The position numbers were made by a program, and so were the translations under genes. Shown one piece after another: positions 8,801-13,881 of a stretch of 13,881 nucleotides of DNA. The notes under the pieces were generated by a model. That model was not told the origin of the DNA, did not search any database, and worked only from the letters and a program-made list of their open reading frames with translations. The stretch comes from Bacteroidales bacterium UBA1266 (GTDB lineage: Bacteria; Bacteroidota; Bacteroidia; Bacteroidales; WCHB1-69), in NCBI GenBank assembly GCA_002308135.1, contig DBVK01000145.1, positions 2,652 to 16,532 on the forward strand, in the 5' to 3' direction. Numbering within the stretch: position 1 is the first letter of the stretch; the number at the start of each line of letters is the position of its first letter.

Positions 8801-10457
8801 TTTTTCCGATCATCCGGTGTATGTGTCCCTGCGTGTGCAAGGACCGGTTTCATTTACACATACCATGCGGATTTCCGGTGATTGTATGCCGCCATTGCGT
8901 TCGGAGGTGCTCACACTGCTTGCCGCCCTGCCCATGCAGCTTTCGGGGAGGTATATGCTTACCGCTTGGATAACAGATAGTTCAGATACAAATCCTTTCA
9001 ATGATACGGTGGTTATGGAGTTCTCCATAGCCCGTGCCGTTCTTCCCTATGCGTCCGATATGGAAAGGGCGCAGCAGGAATTGTCGTTTGTGCAGGTGCA
9101 AGGGAGTCTCACTTGCTATGTCGACAGTTCAGGAAGCGGTATTCCCCCGCTTCACGGGAGGGCGGCGCTGTGTGTCCCTTCAGGAAAAAACAGGGGGGGT
9201 GTTACGCGGATATTGTTGCCGCTCATGGATTTGCAGCAATTGCGAGACCCGGTGATCTCCTTATGGTACGCCCGTAGTGCAGAGCAAAGGAATGTCGCTG
9301 ACCAGATTCGTGTGCTGGTTTCCTCCGACGGCGGGGCAAGCTATACGGAAGCGGCTGTGCTCTTCCGGTATAAGGCAGGCGTCTCCGGCTGGGAATGGGA
9401 GCGGGCGGATATCGGACTGTCGGCCTATTCCTCCACTTGTGTGCGTATAGCTTTGGAGGCCATCAGCTACGGTGGCGGCAACCAATACCTGGACAGTTTG
9501 TGCGTGCGGGGCCTGTCCCGTGTGAAAGCGCGTGTCTTTCCCCGTGTGACGGCCGTTTCCGATTGCCGTGCGGCCGATACCGGATTGTACGTGGTGTTGG
9601 AAAACCTTACGGCACAAAGCATACCGCCGCAGCCTTTTTCGCTTGCCGTATCCCGCAACACTTCGCGTAAGGACAGTGTGTATGCGCAAGTTTTGCCTGC
9701 AGCGCTTCCACCGTATGCCCGGGACACTGTTGTGATGGATGCCGCTTTTGTCTGGGAACTCCAGCAATACTACCGCTTCCGTTTTCAGTTGGCGGATTCC
9801 GCATCCGCAGTCTTCGAAAGCATGGACACCTTGGTCTCCACGCGGGTGGACTTGTGCTTGCAGGCCTTGGCGCGTCCGCCTTGCGAATCGCCAGGCAGGC
9901 GCATATATCCGTCGGTCCGCATCCGGAACACAGGCGCTTTGGATGTGTATGGCATTCCATTGGAAATAGGCATCAATGACAGCCTGGTGGCGGATACCCG
10001 TATCCTTTTCCTTGCCGCAGGCGACAGTATGCGGTATGTGTTTGAGGAAGGGGTGATTCTTCCGGAAATGCCAGACACTGTGTATCAGCTGGATGTGCGT
10101 GTGCCTTTGGATTGTGACGCCGATTTGGGGGATAACCGCTGCTTTGTGAGCGCCTGTTTGCAGCCGTGGAAGGATACGACCTCCGTGCTTCCTTTCGCCA
10201 AAGAAGATTTGAACGTCCGGCTTTACCCCAATCCAAACGCCGGCGAAGCGGTGCTGTATGTGCGCCTGGAGCATCCGGCCCGCTTGCAGTGGGAAATCAT
10301 TTCCCTCCAGGGGCAGCGTCTGCTTCGCGGGTCACTGCAGGGCGAGGCTGGCGAAAACCATATTCCCATTCGTCTGCCGTCTTGTCCGGCAGGCGCCTAC
10401 ATCTACCGTCTTTCTGACGGGACAAGCTATTATCTTGGGAAATGGGTGGTTTGGTGA
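2877..10457 (+). CDS. Giant T9SS-sorted parallel beta-helix protein
   Basis: About 2,526 aa. The ATG at 2877 is preferred: it follows GGGAAAAGG and gives a clean signal peptide (MPRFR, hydrophobic MAAAVLFGCALW, AxA-type cleavage near ALSAQA, residue ~26). In-frame alternatives are ATG 2838 and GTG 2805. Order of parts: jelly-roll/MAM-like domain (~27-211, with SFDKRP and GWLVDNVRLY); Ig/CARDB-like segments; three units starting at residues ~418, ~969 and ~1501, each a parallel beta-helix (coil motifs such as RDNVFSGG, ERNTF, SDNRIEGG, VGNTVQSG) closing on W-x5-(D/G)-x-D-like motifs at W796, W1331 and W1873, followed by a CARDB-like domain; a second jelly-roll-like region (from ~2056); two more Ig-like domains; and a type A sorting domain from ~2443 (VRLYPNPNAG, GAYIYRLSDG). 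It should be exported by Sec then T9SS and displayed on the surface. No lyase or hydrolase active site could be picked out, so enzyme versus adhesin is open. Cysteine is unusually frequent. Confidence 0.9.
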   Translation: MPRFRMAAAVLFGCALWTAPALSAQALAVLEESFDKRPAFTAAPGSQWDTCSAFSVSAPYSFRGQVPLKEGDSFLLVSPVYDVSAYGKIYLVFDHICKISSADIASVEWREDFVGRPWQALPSSCYRGGSGAYRQQRFSDASYGEWQRDNELAEPEGHWWKTECFDLSAMVSYSRVQIRFKIKKTHAETGRFAYGWLVDNVRLYAGDAWVQPPCVHLSGYYAGAVCQTGPFDVRFTVDACCPVSVSAQCSLNGNPLPVTLRLEDSVYCMRLPAAAYGSAYNYTIKATDSVGNTSSLTRRFVTCMPSDGRDSNAAAIAVLASPATPAVRIGSVMPVQISLRNTGVNDLVSLRVGWVFQDKQGYFDWRGRLPSDFCSDTFTVAEIPVREGNDSLRLWLESPNALVDTLPPDTLYVPLSACADFLHGAYRIGGKGADFPDVQAVLPQLQQCGLSGTTVFLLDSGSYSLGVLLRHINEGEADDSLWFVSASGKAGDVALQPDSAHDYVLWLENVRNVGFRHLTFRIDSMITPVSDALRIGDSCCHVWVEQCRFELGAPSNPTGINAYMHRGCVDIAIRDNVFSGGGGGVFIAGRNAHDYKRLLIERNTFDAQTDYGLYVIYADFSRICGNVFSSARSQQGINRSYTAANIYSSRGKDFSSNAFRLYGGKAALVMENLAPEDSGEFLQVSNNEVFFQCAQPQSALWTMGYNSRMHIACNSLLLCGKTSGNTCVKIDGLSDSVEWRQNLFVIEGGGTDNTVWAFASPLHTHLASQFFMENHYAVSGGGYVHTDRMLSRLEDWQSLSMQDAHASEGDVRFLDTAKNLLLAHAYPSGFSDAAIKEDMLSRSRAGFLSTKGAYHTIGTEECDVQPFALQTQNIGLSASDSVPVECVIANVGRNALTRVGIAYRWGGREYSKELSFAPLAPGDTLHSGLLALLPMRREEDTLFLWTFLPNGQPDAYPEHDTLRLHCYRCTDALQGTYTVGGPAADFPTLEAAVRRVYSCGMQGAVRFLLQSGTYTSPLCLQGGIPGSSPLHTLTISSQARCADSVRLVIDSASASLAVVRLSRVSHLVLEQLYMESHAMAVELEDGCSDICIRQCHLKVADASPYAAVYALEIKADSITLSDNRIEGGLYGVWIQGQSATDPVRGLSITGNRLWKQKEQSVELRAAQFTDISFNNLENMTLHTVVGERVCANRFRVQDKTYCLFLQEVSPMNGRLWIANNECVSKTSFPHSVWEIGPYCHDLECAHNSFSLTGSGAGACLQLSCEATLSNIRFRHNLFYNYSHYKNSENSVVVSAVGSRLTTVYSFEQNHYDAFGRYLFSGEEQIPDLKTWQLLSGQDTASASGPLRFVTDDSCLQLQRATEALCLRMDGVTEDIYGKQRPVLTCKGAYPFIPYGMDACLLQLDRPPARTGDAATVPVRVLVGNAGDTLIHRLRLYWTLNGVRQPDVSWQGGLSPGDTLSLPLGVLGRDTTLSLCVWIQEANGTQDADAADDTLRQTLFFCDSALSGTYVVGRDFASLDVAWRHLSACGIRGDVRLLLPPGTYEGPFVFDRFLPGSGRNARLIIAPENGSADSVVLTLKNKLQNGQSVLHCLHSGHLVFEKLTVTVPEMQTDACGLSFHFACEDVEVRHCVFLMREHSRAAVEQTGEGSLSSLRMVGNTVQSGKCGLRFSGTYTNPDKDLVIQKNVFTQLKSYGLMLTRVCGADICGNSIQQQPSSSSGFYGIYADRVQDGRWEANRITASRGFYGMYLSNTYGTAEPLCIANNEIHMQVPSSNCGIYLYSGCNRIALLHNAILMEGSGMGKGVYTAYQLQDIQFRNNHVVNACGNANSEQNHVLYVYPANGLKDWDADGNVYYASGRVLSYIGGAVRDMKEWRARTGKDAHSRFARPEYADRRISLKPLDFDSLQCPLLLAVPFDKEGNERGDPTFAGPYQALPSAAVDWHLIGFETPDTAVSCLSVSPPLSVIVRNEGRDTLCFSDHPVYVSLRVQGPVSFTHTMRISGDCMPPLRSEVLTLLAALPMQLSGRYMLTAWITDSSDTNPFNDTVVMEFSIARAVLPYASDMERAQQELSFVQVQGSLTCYVDSSGSGIPPLHGRAALCVPSGKNRGGVTRILLPLMDLQQLRDPVISLWYARSAEQRNVADQIRVLVSSDGGASYTEAAVLFRYKAGVSGWEWERADIGLSAYSSTCVRIALEAISYGGGNQYLDSLCVRGLSRVKARVFPRVTAVSDCRAADTGLYVVLENLTAQSIPPQPFSLAVSRNTSRKDSVYAQVLPAALPPYARDTVVMDAAFVWELQQYYRFRFQLADSASAVFESMDTLVSTRVDLCLQALARPPCESPGRRIYPSVRIRNTGALDVYGIPLEIGINDSLVADTRILFLAAGDSMRYVFEEGVILPEMPDTVYQLDVRVPLDCDADLGDNRCFVSACLQPWKDTTSVLPFAKEDLNVRLYPNPNAGEAVLYVRLEHPARLQWEIISLQGQRLLRGSLQGEAGENHIPIRLPSCPAGAYIYRLSDGTSYYLGKWVVW
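4128..5780 (+). repeat. Beta-helix + CARDB unit 1 of the giant protein
   Basis: The unit opens with the signature C-x-D-x-L-x-G-x-Y-x-I-G-G (CADFLHGAYRIGG) and a second Cys in QQCGLSG, 30 residues after the first. Parallel beta-helix coils with G/N turns follow (IRDNVFSGG, IERNTF, ICGNVF). The helix ends near EDWQSLSMQDAH, and a CARDB-like domain (QTQNIGLSASDSVP, VIANVGRNAL, APGDTLHSG) leads into unit 2. The unit is 1,653 bp long. Confidence 0.75.
5781..7376 (+). repeat. Beta-helix + CARDB unit 2 of the giant protein
   Basis: The opening CTDALQGTYTVGG matches unit 1 in spacing, and the second Cys (YSCGMQG) is again 30 residues later. Coil motifs include LSDNRIEGGLYGVWIQG and ITGNRLW. The helix closes on KTWQLLSGQDTA, followed by a CARDB-like domain (VRVLVGNAGDTL, GLSPGDTLSL). 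The unit is 1,596 bp long. Units are clearly homologous but well diverged. Confidence 0.75.
7377..9035 (+). repeat. Beta-helix + CARDB unit 3 of the giant protein
   Basis: The unit opens with CDSALSGTYVVG, with a slightly shorter gap (27 residues) to the paired Cys in SACGIRG. Coil motifs include MVGNTVQSGKCGLRFSG, IQKNVFTQL and ICGNSIQQQ. The helix closes on KEWRARTGKDAHS, the most canonical of the three. An Ig/CARDB-like domain (LSVIVRNEGRDTL, NPFNDTVVMEF) ends the unit; the right boundary is approximate. Confidence 0.65.
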
Positions 10458-10464
10458 AAAAGGC

Positions 10465-10644
10465 TTAGTCTTCCTCTTCCGTATGCTCTTTCCGTTTCCG
10501 CCATTTGATATGGAGAAAATCCATAAGGGAGCCATAGGCATGCATGAACCGCTTGTTTTTCCGCAGAAAAGGGAACAGCAGGAATATGTCAATGCCCAAC
10601 ACGGCCAACAATATCAATAGTAAGGTAAGAAGTGTGATCAGCAT
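10465..10644 (-). CDS. Small single-span membrane protein (59 aa)
   Basis: An ATG at 10644 opens a 59-aa frame ending in TAA at 10465-10467. Residues ~2-25 are a strongly hydrophobic span (MLITLLTLLLILLAVLGIDI continuing into FLLF), followed by a basic stretch (LRKNKRF, KWRKRK) and an acidic tail (HTEEED). By the positive-inside rule the C-terminus probably faces the cytoplasm, giving an inner-membrane protein. It starts 22 bp after the porin stop on the same strand, so the two are probably cotranscribed. Its stop is only 7 bp from the stop of the convergent giant gene. I do not recognise a named family. The clean hydrophobic/basic/acidic layout and tight spacing argue that it is real, despite falling below usual length cut-offs. 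Confidence 0.7.
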   Translation of the reverse strand: MLITLLTLLLILLAVLGIDIFLLFPFLRKNKRFMHAYGSLMDFLHIKWRKRKEHTEEED

Positions 10645-10666
10645 GGTGTGTGTGCCCGTATCCGTT

Positions 10667-11767
10667 TTATTTGATTCCCAGTTTCCAGGTCAGGCCAAGG
10701 TTGGCCTGGAAGGTGAGCGGCCCGTTGTTGCGGCTTTTCATCAGCGCAAATGCGTGCAGCCGGATGGTGTTTTTTCCAATGAGCGGATAGTATTCCCCGC
10801 CCAAACCGGCATACCGATAGTCAGTGCCGGCCGGCACGTAAAGGTCCCAGTCATAGATGTCGGGTGGGGTCTCTAAATAAATCCCTTTGATTTCATTACG
10901 TTCGTGCCGGTCAATTCCGCCCTTGGCAAAAAGGTTCAGCCTGTCGGTCACATGCCGTTTCGCCTCCACAATGAGCGTGTAGTCCTGGAAGAAGAAGCGG
11001 TCCTGACGGTCGCAGGCGCGGTTCATCACATCGATGTAAAAGCTGCTTTTGCCGAAAACGAATTTGTTTCCCAGTGCGATGTAATGGATATACTTCCCAT
11101 GCTCGAATTCCACCAGATTGGTTGACCAAATCGGTTTGAACCAGTTGAAATCGCCGTACCAGATAAGGTTGTAGGCGTAGAGGTTTGCCATTTTGGTTTT
11201 AATGTATGGCGAATTGGTGACCTGCGCCTGGAGGTGGGAACGTTCCGTCCTGTAATGGAGCGATAGCCCTATCTCGTAGCAGTTCACGTTGTTCCAGAAT
11301 TCGGACCAGTAGTACATGTTGATGGGGGCGAGGTCGTATTCCCAGCCGCCAATGGCTACCACCTCCTTTCCGGCGGAAACCGAAAGGTGTTTGGTGAAGT
11401 TCCATTCCAGGAACATCCAGTCGGTGCCTTCGAAAAAAGTGGTGGAAAAGCCCATGTTGCCCGCGTTGATGCGCTGGCGGTAGTGGTAGGAGACGCTCGG
11501 CATGAGGTAGCCGTCCATCTGAAAATTCAGAAACTTTCCCTGAAAAGCGCTGCTGAACTGGTCATTCCTTCTGTCTGTCAGCTGCATGTTGAAATCCATT
11601 CTGGTCTCCAAGGCGGCGTAGCTGCACCAGGGCGCCTGCCGTTCCGTCTGCTGCTGCGCCTGCCCCGAGCCTGCCCACAGGCTGAAGCAAAACAGCAAGG
11701 CCAATGTTTTCTGTCGGTTTCTGTTGTTCCGGTTTATGCTTGCATGCATGGTAGTTTGTTTTTCCAT
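10667..11767 (-). CDS. OprP-like outer-membrane porin
   Basis: A 366-aa protein from the ATG at 11767. A TTG one codon upstream is less likely, and ATG 11749 would remove 6 residues and is a real alternative. The signal peptide runs to about residue 37: a basic stretch RNNRNRQK, hydrophobic TLALLFCFSLWAG, cleavage after GSGQA. There is no lipobox cysteine. The mature part is rich in alternating aromatic/polar strands (YLMPSVSYHYRQRI, MFLEWNFTKHLSVSAGKE, GLSLHYRTE) typical of a beta-barrel. The stretch GGWEYDLAPINMYYWSEFW (140-158) is characteristic, from memory, of Bacteroidota porins related to phosphate-selective porins O and P. Its role would be passive uptake of small anionic or other solutes across the outer membrane; the substrate cannot be told from sequence. 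It is followed at 22 bp by a small membrane protein gene. In other Bacteroidota similar porins sit near C4-dicarboxylate transport genes, but none is in this window. No convincing promoter was found upstream. Confidence 0.82.
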   Translation of the reverse strand: MEKQTTMHASINRNNRNRQKTLALLFCFSLWAGSGQAQQQTERQAPWCSYAALETRMDFNMQLTDRRNDQFSSAFQGKFLNFQMDGYLMPSVSYHYRQRINAGNMGFSTTFFEGTDWMFLEWNFTKHLSVSAGKEVVAIGGWEYDLAPINMYYWSEFWNNVNCYEIGLSLHYRTERSHLQAQVTNSPYIKTKMANLYAYNLIWYGDFNWFKPIWSTNLVEFEHGKYIHYIALGNKFVFGKSSFYIDVMNRACDRQDRFFFQDYTLIVEAKRHVTDRLNLFAKGGIDRHERNEIKGIYLETPPDIYDWDLYVPAGTDYRYAGLGGEYYPLIGKNTIRLHAFALMKSRNNGPLTFQANLGLTWKLGIK

Positions 11768-11922
11768 CAAAAATCATAAACGTAGAGGCAGGTGGTTTTC
11801 GTATAGGCAGATTGGCATGAAATTCACGGAAACTTCTGCAATAAGCACACAATAAGAACGTTAAAAAAGAAATAACTGTATCGGGCAACGGCTCACACAG
11901 CCATTTTATATGCTGTTCCTCT

Positions 11923-11931
11923 TGACGGAGG
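11923..11931 (+). repeat. Outlying variant copy of the TTACGGAGG motif
   Basis: TGACGGAGG followed by TATAATAAC resembles the motifs of the array at 11982-12068 but has one mismatch. It lies 50 bp away from the nearest array copy, out of the 26-bp register. It may be a weaker or older copy. Confidence 0.45.
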
Positions 11932-11981
11932 TATAATAACGGGTATCAAAACCCAAGGTAAGGGATAAATAGTAGATAATG

Positions 11982-12068
11982 CCTCCTTAACCCCATTTTT
12001 TTGGATGTTACGGAGGAAATATACACGATAACGCCTCCGTAAGTCAAAAAAAAACATAGTTACGGAGG
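11982..12068. promoter_or_regulatory. Four-copy, 26-bp-periodic array of alternating TTACGGAGG sites
   Basis: Four 9-bp sites: minus-strand TTAAGGAGG (11982-11990), plus TTACGGAGG (12008-12016), minus TTACGGAGG (12034-12042) and plus TTACGGAGG (12060-12068). Every gap is exactly 17 bp, so the period is exactly 26 bp and orientation flips each time. Each copy is followed, on its own strand, by three variable bases then TAT, making the working motif TTACGGAGG-N3-TAT. The middle two form a 35-bp interrupted palindrome with perfect 9-bp arms and inner TAT/ATA. The last copy ends about 30 bp before the ATPase -7 element, a position typical of operators or activator sites. The protein that binds is unknown; it could be the ATPase itself or a separate regulator. 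Formation of an RNA or DNA hairpin is also possible. Confidence 0.75.
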
Positions 12069-12098
12069 AACTATAACAAATGTTTCGACTTTTTTTTG

Positions 12099-12106
12099 TA
12101 TCTTTG
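12099..12106 (+). promoter_or_regulatory. Bacteroidota-type promoter (-7 element) for the ATPase gene
   Basis: TATCTTTG matches the Bacteroidota sigma-ABfr -7 consensus TAnnTTTG exactly, 23 bp before the ATG at 12130. Transcription would start near 12112, giving a leader under 20 nt that is A-rich and has no Shine-Dalgarno site, as is common in this phylum. No good -33 TTTG is present at the usual spacing, so the promoter may depend on a protein bound at the adjacent array. Confidence 0.65.
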
Positions 12107-12129
12107 CAGCGTCAAACAAAGATAGTAAT

Positions 12130-13575
12130 ATGGAAGCGAACACCATTATAGGCCGTGAGTATGAGCAACATATCATTAACGGTTATCTTGAGAGCGGAAA
12201 AGCGGAACTGATAGCGGTATATGGCCGTAGGCGTGTTGGAAAGACTTTTCTGGTGAAAAGCCTCTTTAACAACCACTTTGATTTCTCCTTTACGGGATTG
12301 TATGACGTGACTCGTGCCGTACAACTATCCCAGTTCCAGAAGTATCTCGAACGCTATTCCGGTCAAAAGGTGAAACGCCCCAAGGATTGGTTCGAGGCGT
12401 TCGATGCCTTGAAGACCTATTTGGATACCATCCGGAAGGAACGGATTGTGGTGTTTTTGGACGAGATTCCTTGGATGGACACGCCCAGGAGCGACTTCCT
12501 CGCCGCTTTCGGGCAGTTCTGGAACGACTGGGCTTCGCTGAAGAGCAACTTAAAGCTATTTGTCTGCGGTTCCGCCACCACCTGGATGCTCTCCAAGTTC
12601 ATCGGCAACAAAGGGGGCATCTATGGTCGTGTGTGCCGCCCGATTTGGCTTGCACCCTTCACTTTGGGCGAAATGGAAATGTTCCTGCGGAATGTGAAAG
12701 GAATCGAGATGAGCCTGCATCAGCTGGTGAAGACTTATATGATTTTCGGAGGAATACCCTACTATCTTGACATGCTGGTTCGTGACACCCCGCTCGATGT
12801 TTGTATTGATGACCTCTTCTTCCGTCAGGGGGCACCGCTACGGGGTGAATTCGATTTCCTGTTCAGGTCTCTCTTCAATGAATCAAAGATGTATAGGAAC
12901 ACTGTGAGACTGTTGGCGACAAAACTGAAGGGGTTGACACGACAAGAGCTGATGGAAGGACTAAGGTTGAACGAAGGTGGAACATTGACAGAAGTGCTCA
13001 ACAACCTGATCAAAAGTGATTTCATTCGCAAATACACCGCCCTTGGGAAAACCGAGCGCGATGCATTGTATCAGCTGACAGACCTGTTCTCACTATTCCA
13101 TATCAAGTATGTTGAAGACCACAACGGGCAGGATGAGCATCTCTGGAGCAAATTGGCAGGCAAAGGGCTAACGGATTCGTGGAGCGGATATGCCTTTGAG
13201 CAAGTCTGCCTCCACCACATTCCACAAATCAAGAAAAAGCTTGGAATCAACGGTATCATCTGCAATGTGCATTCCTGGTCGTGCCGGCCATTCATTGACG
13301 AAAACGGCACTACATGGAAAGGCACTCAAATAGACCTGCTCATCGACCGTGCTGATGAGGCCATCAACCTCTGCGAAATCAAGTATTGCGCCGACAAATA
13401 TGTAATTACGGCAGACTATGAGGAACGACTGCGGAACCGCCAGTCGCTACTTCGCAAAGTTACCAAGACAAACAAGGCCTTGTATCATACATTCATCACC
13501 ACCTACGGAGTTGCACACAACCTCCATAGCGGCATCGTACAATCGGAGGTGACGATGGATGACTTGTTTGAATGA
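12130..13575 (+). CDS. AAA ATPase with C-terminal PD-(D/E)XK-like (DUF234) domain
   Basis: A 481-aa protein. The N-terminal ATPase domain resembles the archaeal-type ATPase family: Walker A GRRRVGKT at 32-39, Walker B VVFLDE at 107-112, and a sensor-1-like strand LFVCGSATTWM at 143-153. A family-typical GGIPYYLD lies at 207-214. A winged-helix-like region follows (about 255-315, with LTRQELMEGL and LNNLIKSDFI). The C-terminal domain (from ~350) has a nuclease-like layout: E357 in FEQ, D402 in QIDLLID, and E416-x-K418 in CEIKY, the three acidic/lysine positions of the PD-(D/E)XK fold. Family knowledge: these are widespread, often multicopy, in Bacteroidota and archaea, and their role is unsettled (DNA processing, defence or mobile-element maintenance have all been proposed). 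The start is fixed by the short leader after a -7 element. All visible catalytic motifs are intact. Binding to the upstream repeat array is inference. Confidence 0.88.
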   Translation: MEANTIIGREYEQHIINGYLESGKAELIAVYGRRRVGKTFLVKSLFNNHFDFSFTGLYDVTRAVQLSQFQKYLERYSGQKVKRPKDWFEAFDALKTYLDTIRKERIVVFLDEIPWMDTPRSDFLAAFGQFWNDWASLKSNLKLFVCGSATTWMLSKFIGNKGGIYGRVCRPIWLAPFTLGEMEMFLRNVKGIEMSLHQLVKTYMIFGGIPYYLDMLVRDTPLDVCIDDLFFRQGAPLRGEFDFLFRSLFNESKMYRNTVRLLATKLKGLTRQELMEGLRLNEGGTLTEVLNNLIKSDFIRKYTALGKTERDALYQLTDLFSLFHIKYVEDHNGQDEHLWSKLAGKGLTDSWSGYAFEQVCLHHIPQIKKKLGINGIICNVHSWSCRPFIDENGTTWKGTQIDLLIDRADEAINLCEIKYCADKYVITADYEERLRNRQSLLRKVTKTNKALYHTFITTYGVAHNLHSGIVQSEVTMDDLFE

Positions 13576-13881
13576 TTCTCACGAAAGGTCGTTAATATCC
13601 TCATCATTTCAGCGAGACAAGTATCAGGTCCCATGTCATCGTCGGCCACAATTACCATGCGGACGGAAAGTCCTTCAAATCATTGAACTTAAACAGGGAG
13701 TTCTGAATTGTCGGTTGTGTGTTCAATTTCGTAAAAAGAGAGGGGGGCATTCGATGGTCATTAAACCAAAAAAATTTCACCAGTGGTACCATCAAAGCAC
13801 TACGAAAAATCCATCCACGCACAACCATGGAGCCCTGAAGGTGCTACAGACGGTAAATAAGTGGGAATGAAGGAGGGATTT
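13576..13881. other. Right-edge region without a supported gene
   Basis: 306 bp follow the ATPase stop. The only plus-strand frame of any length (to about 13870) overlaps the ATPase end and encodes a basic, low-complexity-like peptide with no recognisable domain. A short minus-strand frame (13503-13658) runs antisense into the ATPase. I see no terminator hairpin, tRNA or repeat. It may be decayed sequence or the flank of the next gene. Confidence 0.6.

Larger units (their letters stand above)
11768..12129. other. Divergent intergenic region with operator-like array
   Basis: This 362-bp AT-rich stretch separates the divergent porin and ATPase genes. The right part holds an array of TTACGGAGG motifs and the ATPase promoter, listed separately. 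The part nearest the porin (about 11768-11920) has no open frame, clear hairpin or good -7 element that I could support. A small GGGT/ACCC inverted repeat at 11941-11954 is probably chance. Confidence 0.7.

Noticed and set aside
9261..10274. Long minus-strand frame of 337 codons opposite the giant gene
   Set aside because: It is antisense to the C-terminal domains of a well-supported protein and its translation shows no domain; it arises from the GC-rich codon pattern.
11768..11790. Possible -7 element right before the porin ATG
   Set aside because: GATTTTTG on the minus strand misses the TA and would start transcription inside the gene unless the 11749 start is used.
11956..11970. Degenerate fifth in-register copy of the array motif
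   Set aside because: GGTAAGGGATAAAT falls at the predicted 26-bp position but matches too poorly to claim.
11982..12068. CRISPR array
   Set aside because: Repeats are only 9 bp, alternate in strand, and spacers are 17 bp; there are no cas genes. This fits an operator-like array instead.
13503..13658. Short minus-strand frame (starts MVIVADDDMGPDT)
   Set aside because: About 51 codons, with its last third antisense to the ATPase 3' end and an in-frame stop shortly upstream. It could be a gene relic but there is not enough to support it.
13559..13870. Plus-strand 103-codon frame after the ATPase
   Set aside because: It overlaps the ATPase end, has no recognisable domain or signal, and an atypical basic composition. 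Treated as chance.

Overview
The window looks like chromosomal DNA from a Bacteroidales-type member of the Bacteroidota. Two proteins end in type IX secretion system (T9SS) sorting domains. One promoter has the Bacteroidota -7 element (TAnnTTTG form). There is also a Bacteroidota-style OprP-like porin and an AAA ATPase of the DUF234 class. Start codons mostly lack strong Shine-Dalgarno sites. The genus cannot be fixed from this sequence alone.

Layout. (1) Bases 2-2668, plus strand: the 3' part of a secreted surface protein, cut by the left edge. It carries two tandem copies of a ~180-aa module, a jelly-roll/'choice-of-anchor'-like domain, a propeller-like region and a T9SS type A C-terminal domain, and is followed by a strong intrinsic terminator (2705-2734). 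(2) Bases 2877-10457, plus strand: a giant (about 2,526 aa) secreted protein. It is built from an N-terminal jelly-roll domain, three long units that each pair a parallel beta-helix with a CARDB/Ig-like domain, a second jelly-roll-like domain, more Ig-like domains and a T9SS sorting domain. (3) Bases 11767-10465, minus strand: an OprP-like outer-membrane porin followed 22 bp later by a 59-aa single-span membrane protein, a likely two-gene operon converging on the giant gene. (4) Bases 11768-12129: a divergent intergenic region with a regular array of TTACGGAGG motifs in alternating orientation at an exact 26-bp period, ending just upstream of a promoter. (5) Bases 12130-13575, plus strand: an AAA ATPase with a C-terminal PD-(D/E)XK-like domain. 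(6) Bases 13576-13881: no convincing gene.

The two T9SS cargoes are probably exported through the Sec system, carried across the outer membrane by a T9SS encoded elsewhere, and then anchored or released at the surface. The porin and its small partner are a separate envelope unit. The ATPase and its operator-like array look like an independent, possibly self-regulated accessory module. The array is the most unusual signal in the window.
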